A stretch of 49,035 bases of DNA from Oscillospiraceae bacterium (GTDB lineage Bacteria; Bacillota; Clostridia; Oscillospirales; Oscillospiraceae): NCBI GenBank assembly GCA_020025615.1, contig JAHHRT010000001.1, forward strand, positions 1 through 49,035, given 5' to 3'. The notes under the pieces are model-generated. The model was not told where the DNA came from. It saw only the letters and a program-made list of their open reading frames with translations, and did not search any database. The position numbers and the translations under genes were made by a program. Positions 40,955 through 47,507 of this stretch are shown piece by piece; position 1 is the first letter of the stretch, and each line of letters starts with the position of its first letter.

Positions 40955-41104
40955 TTACTTGGTCTCAGTGTGAACGGTGTGCTTCTTGCAGAATCTGCAA
41001 TACTTCTTCATCTCGAGACGGTCAGGGTCGTTCTTCTTGTTCTTCATGGTGTTGTAGTTTCTCTGCTTGCACTCAGAGCATCTCAAAGTGACTTTAACGC
41101 GCAT
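40955..41104 (-). CDS. rpmG: 50S ribosomal protein L33
   Basis: A 49-residue gene on the minus strand starting MRVKVTLRCSECKQRNYNTM and ending CKKHTVHTETK. It keeps both CxxC pairs (RCSEC and YCRFC), so it is the zinc-binding form. AAGGAGG lies upstream. First gene of rpmG-secE-nusG-rplK-rplA. Confidence 0.95.
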   Translation of the reverse strand: MRVKVTLRCSECKQRNYNTMKNKKNDPDRLEMKKYCRFCKKHTVHTETK

Positions 41105-41238
41105 TACGGCACCTCCTTAAATAATTGCCTCCCTGTATCACCCCGGCTATGAAAAATTTATAGGAAGCGGGAACTACAAATGGACCGCTCCGGGGCTGAA
41201 AAAGCGCAGAAAAAAAGCCCTTTTTCACAGGTAAAGTC

Positions 41239-41267
41239 ATTCTATCACAGGGGTGGACAGTTGTCAA
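41239..41267 (-). promoter_or_regulatory. promoter of the rpmG-rplA operon
   Basis: Minus strand TTGACA (41267-41262), 17-base spacer, TAGAAT (41244-41239). The leader of about 130 bases contains a GAAAAAG / CTTTTTC stem near 41225-41195. Confidence 0.9.
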
Positions 41268-41336
41268 TAAGATTTTCCTTTATTTTTTGCGGGTTTTGTA
41301 GTACAATGGGGAAAACTTCACAGGGAGGGCATCATT

Positions 41337-41750
41337 ATGAGAATCATGGGAATTGATTACGGCGACGCACGCACCGGCGTAGCAATTTCGGACCTGCTTT
41401 GCTCTATTGTCGGGTCTGCCACGGTGGTTCCCAGCCGAAATCGGGACAAGGCCATTGCGGACATCGTTCGTCTGGCAAAGGAAAATGAAGTGGGGCAGAT
41501 TGTGGTCGGCCTGCCTAAGAATATGGATGGTACAGAAGGGGCTCGGGCAGAGCTGTGCCGGGAGTTTGCCAAGTCCTTGGAAGAGGCTGCCGGACTGCCG
41601 GTTGCCATGTGGGACGAGCGCAGAACCACGGTAGAGGCCCACAATATTCTTTCTCAGCACAATTACCACGGTCAGAAGCGGAAGAATACGGTGGATGCAG
41701 TGGCAGCGTCCCTCATCCTGGAGGGATATTTGGCATTTCGCAGCCGCTGA
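41337..41750 (+). CDS. yqgF: YqgF/RuvX-type putative resolvase/RNase
   Basis: A 137-residue RNase H-fold protein. MRIMGIDYGDARTGVAISD carries the first catalytic Asp, IVVGLPKNMDGTEG the second region, and WDERRTTVEA and DAVAASLILEGYL the remaining acidic residues. Proposed roles are pre-16S rRNA 5' processing or Holliday junction resolution. GGGAGG precedes ATG 41337. Divergent from the ribosomal operon; a TACAAT box is at 41302-41307 but its -35 is poor. Confidence 0.93.
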   Translation: MRIMGIDYGDARTGVAISDLLCSIVGSATVVPSRNRDKAIADIVRLAKENEVGQIVVGLPKNMDGTEGARAELCREFAKSLEEAAGLPVAMWDERRTTVEAHNILSQHNYHGQKRKNTVDAVAASLILEGYLAFRSR

Positions 41751-41787
41751 ACCGAAAATTTTCTGATTTTGTATCCCCGTAAGGGGC

Positions 41788-41816
41788 TTACAGCGGTTCT
41801 AAAGGTATGATACAAT
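41788..41816 (+). promoter_or_regulatory. promoter of small RNA candidate 1
   Basis: TTACAG (41788-41793), 17-base spacer, TACAAT (41811-41816). Confidence 0.6.
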
Positions 41817-41822
41817 GTGGGC

Positions 41823-41924
41823 GGTTGAGAGAGCCGACGCCCATCGGCATCTCCTTCTGTCAGATTCTGTCTGAAAAAATAGGACACACCGGGTGCAGTC
41901 CCTTAGCCCGGTGTGTCTTGTTGC
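41823..41924 (+). ncRNA. small RNA candidate 1
   Basis: From the promoter above, a transcript of about 100 bases would contain a hairpin GAGAGAGCCGA / TCGGCATCTC (41827-41854), a second TCAGA / TCTGA (41860-41874), an A-rich spacer, and a terminal GACACACCGGG / CCCGGTGTGTC stem (41883-41917) with a short T-containing tail. No open frame of note. I cannot assign it to a known family. Confidence 0.45.
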
Positions 41925-41945
41925 ATCTATGGGGAAAACAGAGGG

Positions 41946-41975
41946 CAGGCGTATCCCGGCGGCGGGATACGCCTG
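41946..41975. repeat. perfect palindromic hairpin
   Basis: CAGGCGTATCCC / GGGATACGCCTG with a GGCGGC loop and no T run on either strand. It sits between the two small RNA candidates; it could be a processing or binding site. Confidence 0.6.
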
Positions 41976-42017
41976 TTATAAATTGTAAAATGTGCAGAAA
42001 TCATCCCCCAGGGGGGC

Positions 42018-42046
42018 TTGCATCGAGGCTTTTCCTGTGGTAATCT
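42018..42046 (+). promoter_or_regulatory. promoter of small RNA candidate 2
   Basis: TTGCAT (42018-42023), 17-base spacer, TAATCT (42041-42046). Confidence 0.5.
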
Positions 42047-42052
42047 CAGAGC

Positions 42053-42137
42053 GTACAGAGATATCCTTCTCAACGAACATTTGATACCCAGTGGGCGCAT
42101 TGCAAAACGCAGTGCGCCCACTGGCTTTTTATTTTTT
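42053..42137 (+). ncRNA. small RNA candidate 2 with strong terminator
   Basis: About 85 bases ending in CCAGTGGGCGCA / TGCGCCCACTGG (42088-42124) followed by GCTTTTTATTTTTTT. The T run exists only on the plus strand, so a plus-strand transcript must end here, although no gene lies upstream in this direction after yqgF. A small GAGA / TCTC stem lies in the 5' part. The tail overlaps the last codons of the minus-strand TauE-like gene. Confidence 0.5.
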
Positions 42138-42488
42138 TCGAAACACTTCACTGACTCCCACGAGGATCAGCACCGCGCCCATGGCCTTCTTTAAGTGGGC
42201 AGGGTTGATGATCTGACTGAGCCAGGAAAAGATCCCTGCGGCCATACAGCCGAAGAACACCGCCGGAAGAATTTGCTTCCAGGGAATCTGCCCCCGGCGG
42301 AGTATACAGGAAAGCAGAGCCGCCGGAAAAAAGAACAGAAGGCTGATGCCGCGCGCGGTGCCTGCATCCATGCCCACGGCCAGGGTGAGCCACAGAATCA
42401 GCAGACTGCCGCCGCCGACTCCTAGCCCGGAGAGTGTTCCCAGAACGGCTCCTGCCAGAGCAGCAATCCAGGGCGAGCCTAAGTCCAA
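42129..42488 (-). CDS. TauE/SafE-type half transporter, second subunit
   Basis: About 119 residues with four membrane helices. PWIAALAGAVLGTLSGLGVGGGSLLILWLT carries, in parts, the G-x2-(G/S)-G-x-G-G-G-S motif of TSUP proteins, and the chain ends LKKAMGAVLILVGVSEVF. Full TSUP proteins have two such halves in one chain of about 250 residues; here each half is its own gene. The start is uncertain: TTG 42488 (GGAGG 12 bases upstream) fits the family N-terminus, while ATG 42542 would overlap the preceding gene further. It overlaps the partner gene by 10 bases. Proposed role: export or import of sulfur-containing or other organic anions. Confidence 0.8.
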   Translation of the reverse strand: MDLGSPWIAALAGAVLGTLSGLGVGGGSLLILWLTLAVGMDAGTARGISLLFFFPAALLSCILRRGQIPWKQILPAVFFGCMAAGIFSWLSQIINPAHLKKAMGAVLILVGVSEVFRKK

Positions 42489-42835
42489 AGCATCCGCACT
42501 CCTCCCCAGAGAATCAGACCCCCCAGAATCCGATGGAGCCACAGGGCTGGAATCTGCTTTCCCAGCTTTGCCGCCAGAATTCCGCCGGCAAGACTTCCTG
42601 CAAGATAGGGAAGGGCCGGTTTCCAGGGCAGTGGGCCCGCTGTCTGCCAGAGGGACACCAGGCAGATGGGCAGCATAATCCGTATGGAGGCAGGGAAAAT
42701 CTGGTCATCGGGAATATCACACAGCCGGCCCAGCATAGGCACCAGCACCATGCCGCCTCCGGCACCGAAAAATCCGTTCACAGCTCCGGCGCAGAGCCCG
42801 GACAGGGACGGACCATATATGGAAGTTTTACGCAA
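42479..42835 (-). CDS. TauE/SafE-type half transporter, first subunit
   Basis: About 118 residues with four membrane helices. GLCAGAVNGFFGAGGGMVLVP holds the family Gly-rich signature (F-G-A-G-G-G) of the first TSUP repeat, and the end is LHRILGGLILWGGVRMLWT. The partner gene overlaps its 3' end. I favour TTG 42835 as start because GGAGATGG lies 4-5 bases upstream; an in-frame GTG at 42865 lacks a ribosome site. The ribosome site is part of the terminator hairpin of the upstream gene, so translation may depend on that structure being open. Confidence 0.78.
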   Translation of the reverse strand: MRKTSIYGPSLSGLCAGAVNGFFGAGGGMVLVPMLGRLCDIPDDQIFPASIRIMLPICLVSLWQTAGPLPWKPALPYLAGSLAGGILAAKLGKQIPALWLHRILGGLILWGGVRMLWT

Positions 42836-42878
42836 AAAACCATCTCCTGTGGAAAGTTTATCCACGGGAGATGGTTTT
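42835..42878 (-). terminator. terminator of the cobalamin operon
   Basis: Minus strand AAAACCATCTCC-GTGG / CCAC-GGAGATGGTTTTTT hairpin, about 9 bases after the phosphatase stop. Its 3' arm contains the ribosome site of the TauE-like gene. Confidence 0.82.
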
Positions 42879-42886
42879 ATACCTAT

Positions 42887-43438
42887 TTAGGGAATGGGAC
42901 GATAGGTCCCGTTTTCGATGGCATAGCCATAGCCGGGGCGGGGCTGCCAGGCATAGCGGCTTTTGCCCTCCTGGGGAAACAGATGGGCCATCACGGCAGC
43001 AATGACGCCGCCATGGGTGATGACCACTGTGTTTTCCTCCTGCTGCAAAAGGGGTTCCAGTGCGTCCAGAACCCGCTTGGTCATGGCGTTTCCGCTCTCA
43101 CCCTCCGGCGGGACGTTGGCGTCGTTGTCTCCGGAAATCCAATCCTGGTAGTCCTGCCGTTCCTTGAGGTCATCATAGCTGTGCATTTCAAAAACGCCAA
43201 AGTCAATCTCACGGAACCTGGAATCCTGGGTGTGGGGAACGTCTCCAAAAAGCAGAGACAGGGTTTCTTCGGTTCGGACCATGCCGCTGGTGAGGAATCG
43301 GGCAGGGGGGAGGTGATAGGAAAGCTCCTTGAGAGCCAGTCTTCCGGCCTCAGACAGGGGCAAATCTGTACTGCCGCAGTAGAGATGCCTGTCGTTTGCC
43401 TCGGTTCTGCCGTGGCGAATCAGATAGACGGCACTCAT
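42887..43438 (-). CDS. histidine phosphatase, probable alpha-ribazole phosphatase (CobC-like)
   Basis: A 183-residue histidine phosphatase: catalytic YLIRHGRTEAND at the N-terminus, the second Arg/Glu region (REIDFGVFE), and VVITHGGVIAAV with the acid-base His. In this operon it most likely removes phosphate from alpha-ribazole-phosphate or the completed nucleotide loop, as CobC does. I chose ATG 43438, which overlaps the preceding stop (ATGA); the frame stays open upstream but inside the neighbour. Closes the cob operon before a terminator. Confidence 0.85.
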   Translation of the reverse strand: MSAVYLIRHGRTEANDRHLYCGSTDLPLSEAGRLALKELSYHLPPARFLTSGMVRTEETLSLLFGDVPHTQDSRFREIDFGVFEMHSYDDLKERQDYQDWISGDNDANVPPEGESGNAMTKRVLDALEPLLQQEENTVVITHGGVIAAVMAHLFPQEGKSRYAWQPRPGYGYAIENGTYRPIP

Positions 43439-43809
43439 TTCAACTTCTGCTCCAATCCGCAGAAGATTCGGGTCACAGAACTTGCTTCCCGGGACAGGTA
43501 CTGACAGAGCTTTCCGGTGAGGTTGCGCCACTGACGCATCTCTGCTTCCAGAGGGACTACGCCGCAGGAAAGGTCCATGCAGATCAGCACACTGTGCCGC
43601 CAGTCTTCCCAATGCTTCTTAAAATACAGAATGGGGTCTACATCCGCACGGATGCAGGCCAGAACAAATTCTTCAATGTGATTGATGCAGGGCTTGGTGA
43701 AGTCGATTTCACAGCCCTGGCAGGTGAATACATCCGTATCCTGAATGGAATGTTTCTCCTTGGCGTAGTCCAGTTTTCCCTGGTATGCGCCGCCAATGAT
43801 TAAGTCCAT
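43435..43809 (-). CDS. second, short CobU-like P-loop protein
   Basis: A 124-residue protein with an N-terminal phosphate-binding loop of CobU type (MDLIIGGAYQGKLDYAKEKH, GGAYQGK at residues 6-12) and a C-terminal GVVPLEAEMRQWRNLTGKL, resembling the CobU region VGxGIVPxxxxxRxFRDxxG. It lacks about 60 residues of a full CobU and lies in the same operon as a complete cobU. It may be a regulatory or substrate-specific paralogue; function unproven. ATG 43809 has AAGGAG upstream; its stop overlaps the phosphatase start. Confidence 0.75.
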   Translation of the reverse strand: MDLIIGGAYQGKLDYAKEKHSIQDTDVFTCQGCEIDFTKPCINHIEEFVLACIRADVDPILYFKKHWEDWRHSVLICMDLSCGVVPLEAEMRQWRNLTGKLCQYLSREASSVTRIFCGLEQKLK

Positions 43810-43819
43810 AGTAATCTCC

Positions 43820-44554
43820 TTAAAGTACAGCCAGCACGGCAACAGCAGCCAGCTCGCCAATGGTGAGGGAATAGCCGGAAATATCTCCGTTCATTCCCTG
43901 TAGGGAACGGTAGCCCTTTCTGAGGGCCAGGGCATGGCCCACGGCACAGCCCACACAGCCAAAGCCCAGTTTTCCGAAGCATACAAAACCCAGAATCAGC
44001 AGCAGGGCCAGCAGGCTCCACAGGAAGACCAGGTTTCCGACGTTCTTCTTCTGACCGGAATACTGGCTGGTGGACATGGTGGGCAGAGTGCTGACTGCAA
44101 TGGCAGAGCAGCACCGACTGATTGCAGGAATCAGAATCAGCACCCAAAGATTCACATCCAGGGATGCACAGAGGGCAAATTGAGAGAGCATCAGCAGAAT
44201 ACAGCCGATGACCGCAAAGGAACCCACATGGGAGTCCTTGAGGATGGCCCGCCGCTTGTCAAGATCCCGGCAGGAGCCCACCGCATCGGTAACATCCATA
44301 AAGCCATCCAGATGGATGAATCCTGTGAGCAAAAAGGGAACGACGGTGAGAACCAGTCCGGTGACCAGAGAATTCAGCCCCAGCCAGCGGCACAGCCATC
44401 CGGCGGCGGCCCAGATAGCACCGATTTCCAGGCCAATCAGGGGGAGAAACAGCAGCATTTTGCTCCGGGCCTTTTCCTCCCACACATGGCAGGGGAAGGG
44501 GATGGAGCAGAACATGGACTGGCACATGGCAAAGGCACAGAAAAAGTTCCTCAT
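43820..44554 (-). CDS. cobS: adenosylcobinamide-GDP ribazoletransferase (cobalamin synthase)
   Basis: A 244-residue polytopic membrane enzyme that joins adenosylcobinamide-GDP and alpha-ribazole. The family segment FIHLDGFMDVTDAVGS carries the metal-binding Asp residues, followed by RRAILKDSHVGSFAVIGCILL and ISRCCSAIAVSTLP. ATG 44554 overlaps the cobU stop (ATGA). Length is normal. Works with CobT and CobU, encoded next to it. Confidence 0.93.
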   Translation of the reverse strand: MRNFFCAFAMCQSMFCSIPFPCHVWEEKARSKMLLFLPLIGLEIGAIWAAAGWLCRWLGLNSLVTGLVLTVVPFLLTGFIHLDGFMDVTDAVGSCRDLDKRRAILKDSHVGSFAVIGCILLMLSQFALCASLDVNLWVLILIPAISRCCSAIAVSTLPTMSTSQYSGQKKNVGNLVFLWSLLALLLILGFVCFGKLGFGCVGCAVGHALALRKGYRSLQGMNGDISGYSLTIGELAAVAVLAVL

Positions 44555-45096
44555 ACCAGCACATCTCCCTTGTAGACACAGATATTTCCGGCGCAGACCT
44601 CCAGAACGGTGTCGCTGACCTGGGCCAGATTCCGGTCGATATCTGCAAGACACTTGCGGTAGACTTCGGTGACTTCGTCGTACCGGGCGGCATCGGAATA
44701 GATGTAGTCGCTGACAATCACTAAGTTGTTTACAGCCTTTGCAAAAGTCACCAGGTCGTCGGCACAGCGCTGGGCGGCTTTCACGTCCATCTCACAGCTG
44801 GTGGGGTCCGGGAACAGCTCGTTTAGCAGCAGAGCTGTGGCGCTGTCCAGCAGAAAGGTGCCATTGGGATCCACACGGTCCAGGCAGGAGAGAATATTTC
44901 TTCCGCACTCCACGGTTTCGAATCCCAGACCGGCCCGGTCTGCAACGTGATTTTTGATTCGTTCGTGATCTTCCTCGTCACAGGGAATCATAGTGGCGAT
45001 GTAGTAGTGAGGCTTACCCTTAGCCATGGCAACAGCCAAATCCTGCGCCAGGGAGGATTTTCCGTTTTTGGCTCCGCCTGTAATGAAAATAGTCAT
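44551..45096 (-). CDS. cobU: adenosylcobinamide kinase/guanylyltransferase
   Basis: A 181-residue enzyme: P-loop ITGGAKNGKSSLAQ at the N-terminus, YYIATMIPCDEEDHERIKNH and the C-terminal VSDTVLEVCAGN. It phosphorylates adenosylcobinamide and attaches GMP for the CobS reaction. The typical guanylylation His may be His54 in the DEEDHERIKNH segment or the second His; I cannot decide by eye. ATGA overlaps on both sides with cobT and cobS. Confidence 0.92.
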   Translation of the reverse strand: MTIFITGGAKNGKSSLAQDLAVAMAKGKPHYYIATMIPCDEEDHERIKNHVADRAGLGFETVECGRNILSCLDRVDPNGTFLLDSATALLLNELFPDPTSCEMDVKAAQRCADDLVTFAKAVNNLVIVSDYIYSDAARYDEVTEVYRKCLADIDRNLAQVSDTVLEVCAGNICVYKGDVLV

Positions 45097-46184
45097 GAAT
45101 TGTCACGCTCCACGGTGAATTTGTCGCCCTGCCGAATCTCGTCCAGATAGCCGTCGTCAATGCCGGCCTGGTCGAAGGTTGCCATGTCGTTGATAATGGC
45201 GCAGGCGGCATCCAGAATTTGGAAGGCAATGGGACATCCGCTGCCTTCGCCCAGACGCATCCCCAGCAGGAGAATGGGTTCCAGCCCCAGCTCCTCCATG
45301 GCAAGGCGGTAGCCGATTTCAAAAGATGCATGGCTGGGAATCAGATAGGCCTTCACGTTGGGGCAGAGCCGGGCGGCGCAGAGTGCTGCCACCACGGAGA
45401 TAAAGCCGTCAATCACCACGGGACGGTGGGTGGCGGCGGCCCCCAGAAATGCACCGCACATTGCAGCAATGTCAAAGCCGCCCACCTTACTCAGCACATC
45501 CACCACATCGGCAGGATTCGGCTGATTTACAGCGATGGCTTTTTGAATGACTTCCTTTTTTCGCTGGAAGCCCGCATCGGTGATCCCGCCGCCTCTGCCG
45601 GTCACGTCTTCTACAGAGACACCCAGCAGCACGGAGAGAACCGCGGAAGAGGTGGTGGTATTGCCAATCCCCATTTCCCCGATGCCGATGGCATCCGCTT
45701 CGGTCTGCATGGCAAGCTCTGCGCCGGTGAGCAGGGCAGTCATAGCCTGCTCCCGGGTCATTGCGGGGCCGTTTGCGATATTTTGGGTGCCGTAGGCGAT
45801 TTTTTTGTTCAGCACCTTGGGTTCCTGAATGTCGGCGTTGACACCCACATCACAGACAGTGATGCCGCAGCCAAAGTGCTTGGCCAGAGTGGATGCGCCG
45901 GTTTTTGCCCGGGTCAGATTCACAGTCTGCATCAGGGTAACGGACTGGGGGGCGGAGGAAACGCCCTCTTCTACTACGCCGTTGTCGGCTGCGAACACCA
46001 GAAGATGGGGGTGCTCTACCCGATTCAGAGGCTTTCCGGTGATGCCTGCCAGCTGGATGGATAGCTCCTCCAGCCGCCCCAGGCTTCCGGGGGGCTTGGC
46101 AAGCTGTGCCTGCCGCTGTCTTGCCTGGTCCATGGCCTCCCGGTCGGCAGGAGCGATGGACGCAAGCAATGCTTGAAGATTCAT
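45093..46184 (-). CDS. cobT: nicotinate-nucleotide-dimethylbenzimidazole phosphoribosyltransferase
   Basis: A 363-residue enzyme that makes alpha-ribazole-phosphate for the lower ligand. PPGSLGRLEELSIQLAGI, VFAADNGVVEEGVSSAPQ and GEMGIGNTTTSSAVLSVLLG are the family signatures, and a C-terminal GMRLGEGSGC is present. The base used may be dimethylbenzimidazole or another, as is common in Clostridia. The start at 46184 overlaps the stop of a 77-residue gene (ATGA). No corrin-ring genes are in the window, so this may be a salvage or finishing operon. Confidence 0.95.
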   Translation of the reverse strand: MNLQALLASIAPADREAMDQARQRQAQLAKPPGSLGRLEELSIQLAGITGKPLNRVEHPHLLVFAADNGVVEEGVSSAPQSVTLMQTVNLTRAKTGASTLAKHFGCGITVCDVGVNADIQEPKVLNKKIAYGTQNIANGPAMTREQAMTALLTGAELAMQTEADAIGIGEMGIGNTTTSSAVLSVLLGVSVEDVTGRGGGITDAGFQRKKEVIQKAIAVNQPNPADVVDVLSKVGGFDIAAMCGAFLGAAATHRPVVIDGFISVVAALCAARLCPNVKAYLIPSHASFEIGYRLAMEELGLEPILLLGMRLGEGSGCPIAFQILDAACAIINDMATFDQAGIDDGYLDEIRQGDKFTVERDNS

Positions 46185-46414
46185 AACAGATCCTCCAGTA
46201 AAGGATGCTCTTCCATCCAGTCCGAAGCGGGCTTTCGATTGGAAAGCCCAGCGGCCTGGGGAGAGAGCATCTGAATTTGATTTTGCAGCGGTGCCGTGGA
46301 AGCTGCCCCGTCATAAAGGCGAAGCGCCATGGAACCGTTGTTGTGTACATGGAAACGGTTGAAAACGCCCCCACAAGGGGTGCGAAATTTGGCGGCTTTG
46401 CCCCAGAAAAGCAT
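46181..46414 (-). CDS. 77-residue protein translationally coupled to cobT, unknown
   Basis: The ATG at 46414 follows GGTGGA by 8 bases, and a good promoter lies about 40 bases upstream. The product starts MLFWGKAAKFRTPCGGVFNR and ends SDWMEEHPLLEDLL. Its stop codon overlaps the cobT ATG (ATGA), which argues strongly that it is real and first in the cob operon. It has no membrane helix; one Cys. I recognise no family. A role in lower-ligand supply or in coupling to CobT is only a guess from position. Confidence 0.65.
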   Translation of the reverse strand: MLFWGKAAKFRTPCGGVFNRFHVHNNGSMALRLYDGAASTAPLQNQIQMLSPQAAGLSNRKPASDWMEEHPLLEDLL

Positions 46415-46454
46415 GGGAAAAATCCACCAAATCAATCGATACTCAGATACGGAT

Positions 46455-46483
46455 ATTATAGCACAATTTCCGATGCACTGCAA
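46455..46483 (-). promoter_or_regulatory. promoter of the cobalamin operon
   Basis: Minus strand TTGCAG (46483-46478), 17-base spacer, TATAAT (46460-46455). It lies back to back with the divergent promoter at 46494. I see no cobalamin riboswitch here. Confidence 0.8.
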
Positions 46484-46493
46484 TGGCGATTTC

Positions 46494-46522
46494 TTGACAA
46501 GGCCCCGGAAATCGAGTATCCT
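46494..46522 (+). promoter_or_regulatory. promoter of the DUF2284-like gene
   Basis: TTGACA (46494-46499), 17-base spacer, TATCCT (46517-46522). Confidence 0.75.
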
Positions 46523-46552
46523 ATAGAAAAACAAATGGAAGGGATCTATGGT

Positions 46553-47092
46553 ATGGAAGATCAGTATTTGATAGATTGCGCTGTGGCGGAGGGCTTTGCC
46601 GCTGCCGATGTCATTACCACGGACAAAATCGTATTTGATCCGTCATTTCGCCCCTACTGTGCAGAGAACATCTGCGGGCAGTATGATGCAAATTACACCT
46701 GCCCGACCTATTGCGGAACGCCCGAGGAGATGCGGCAGAGAATTATGGCCCACAAAAAGGCAATTGTGCTGCAAACCATCCATGAAGTTTCGGATTACTC
46801 CGATATGCCGGTGATTAAGCAGGCAAAAAAGACCCACAACCAGATGTCTCTGCGGCTGATGAAAAAGCTGCGGCAGGAGGGCTGTGACGGTTTCCTGGTA
46901 GGTGCCAGCGGATGCAGCCTCTGTTCTCCCTGCAAGATGAAGCTGGGGGAGCCCTGTACATTCCCGGATCAGCGGTATTCCTGCATGTCTGCCTACTGTA
47001 TTTTTGTGCGTAAGCTGGCCCAGAGCTGCGGCATGGAGTACGACTGCGGAGAGGGCCTGCTGGCTTTCTTCGGTATGTATGTTTTTGACTGA
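46553..47092 (+). CDS. DUF2284-like Cys-rich metal-binding protein
   Basis: A 179-residue protein with many Cys in a fixed order: RPYCAENICGQYDANYTCPTYCG in two parts near the N-terminus, then GASGCSLCSPCKMKLGEPC and RYSCMSAYCIFVRKLAQSCG. The pattern matches DUF2284, predicted to bind metal or an Fe-S cluster. ATG 46553 has GGAAGGGA 8 bases upstream. It is divergent from the cobalamin operon, which may hint at a corrinoid or metal link, but that is inference from position only. Confidence 0.85.
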   Translation: MEDQYLIDCAVAEGFAAADVITTDKIVFDPSFRPYCAENICGQYDANYTCPTYCGTPEEMRQRIMAHKKAIVLQTIHEVSDYSDMPVIKQAKKTHNQMSLRLMKKLRQEGCDGFLVGASGCSLCSPCKMKLGEPCTFPDQRYSCMSAYCIFVRKLAQSCGMEYDCGEGLLAFFGMYVFD

Positions 47093-47199
47093 CGGTTCAC
47101 TGCCCAGGGCATTTTCTGGATGATTTATAGCTATCATTCACAGAAGATTCATAAAAATTTCAAAATATCTGTGCATAAGGGAAATATTTTCTTCGGCAC

Positions 47200-47228
47200 T
47201 TGACAGAAAAATGGCCCGGTGCTAGTAT
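47200..47228 (+). promoter_or_regulatory. promoter of the glycine riboswitch transcript
   Basis: TTGACA (47200-47205), 17-base spacer ending TGC, TAGTAT (47223-47228). Confidence 0.88.
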
Positions 47229-47251
47229 GAATACATCAAACAGAATAACGA

Positions 47252-47421
47252 CAAGCGAAGTTCTTAGGGGAATGGCGCAAGCCTGCCGAAGGAGTAACAC
47301 TCTCAGGCGTCTGGATTTTCAGATGGGGACTAGGAACGGATGTGGCTCTGGAGAATCTCAGAAATGAGTACCGAAGGTGCAAGGCGGATTTCCGCTGAAT
47401 CTCTCAGGTAAAAGGACGGAG
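47252..47421 (+). promoter_or_regulatory. tandem glycine riboswitch
   Basis: Two aptamers in series. The first has GGGGAATGGCGCAAGCCTGC in the 5' part, CCGAAGGAGTAACACTCTCAGG next, and ends near 47330. The second has CTCTGGAGAATCTC, ACCGAAGGTGCAAGGCGG and TCTCAGGTAAAAGGACGGAG. The ACCGAAGG / TCTCAGG pattern in duplicate is diagnostic. The downstream gene is an amino-acid symporter, as expected for a glycine-responsive unit. Confidence 0.95.
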
Positions 47422-47429
47422 TGTTTTGG

Positions 47430-47495
47430 ATGTTTTTTGATTTCCATGACTTTTTCTTCTTCGGAGCAGCAATCGCTGCCCCGTTATTTTTTTAG
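47430..47495 (+). CDS. 21-residue upstream ORF (Phe-rich leader peptide)
   Basis: ATG 47430 lies 8 bases after GGACGGAG, the conserved 3' end of the second glycine aptamer. The peptide starts MFFDFHDFFFFGAAIAAPLF and its TAG stop (47493-47495) overlaps the AGGAGG ribosome site of the symporter gene. It spans the terminator-like hairpin at 47463-47493. The ribosome site, spacing and stop overlap suggest real translation; it may be regulatory or a tiny hydrophobic protein. Confidence 0.5.
   Translation: MFFDFHDFFFFGAAIAAPLFF
47463..47493 (+). terminator. riboswitch expression-platform terminator
   Basis: GGAGCAGC / GCTGCCCC hairpin (one mismatch) with an AATC loop and seven T ending at the symporter ribosome site. 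Confidence 0.65.
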
Positions 47496-47507
47496 GAGGA
47501 AGAGAAC

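Noticed and set aside
46185..46500. Expected cobalamin riboswitch before the cob operon
   Set aside because: I looked for the conserved B12-box and receptor sequences and found none; the interval is better explained by a small gene with its own promoter.
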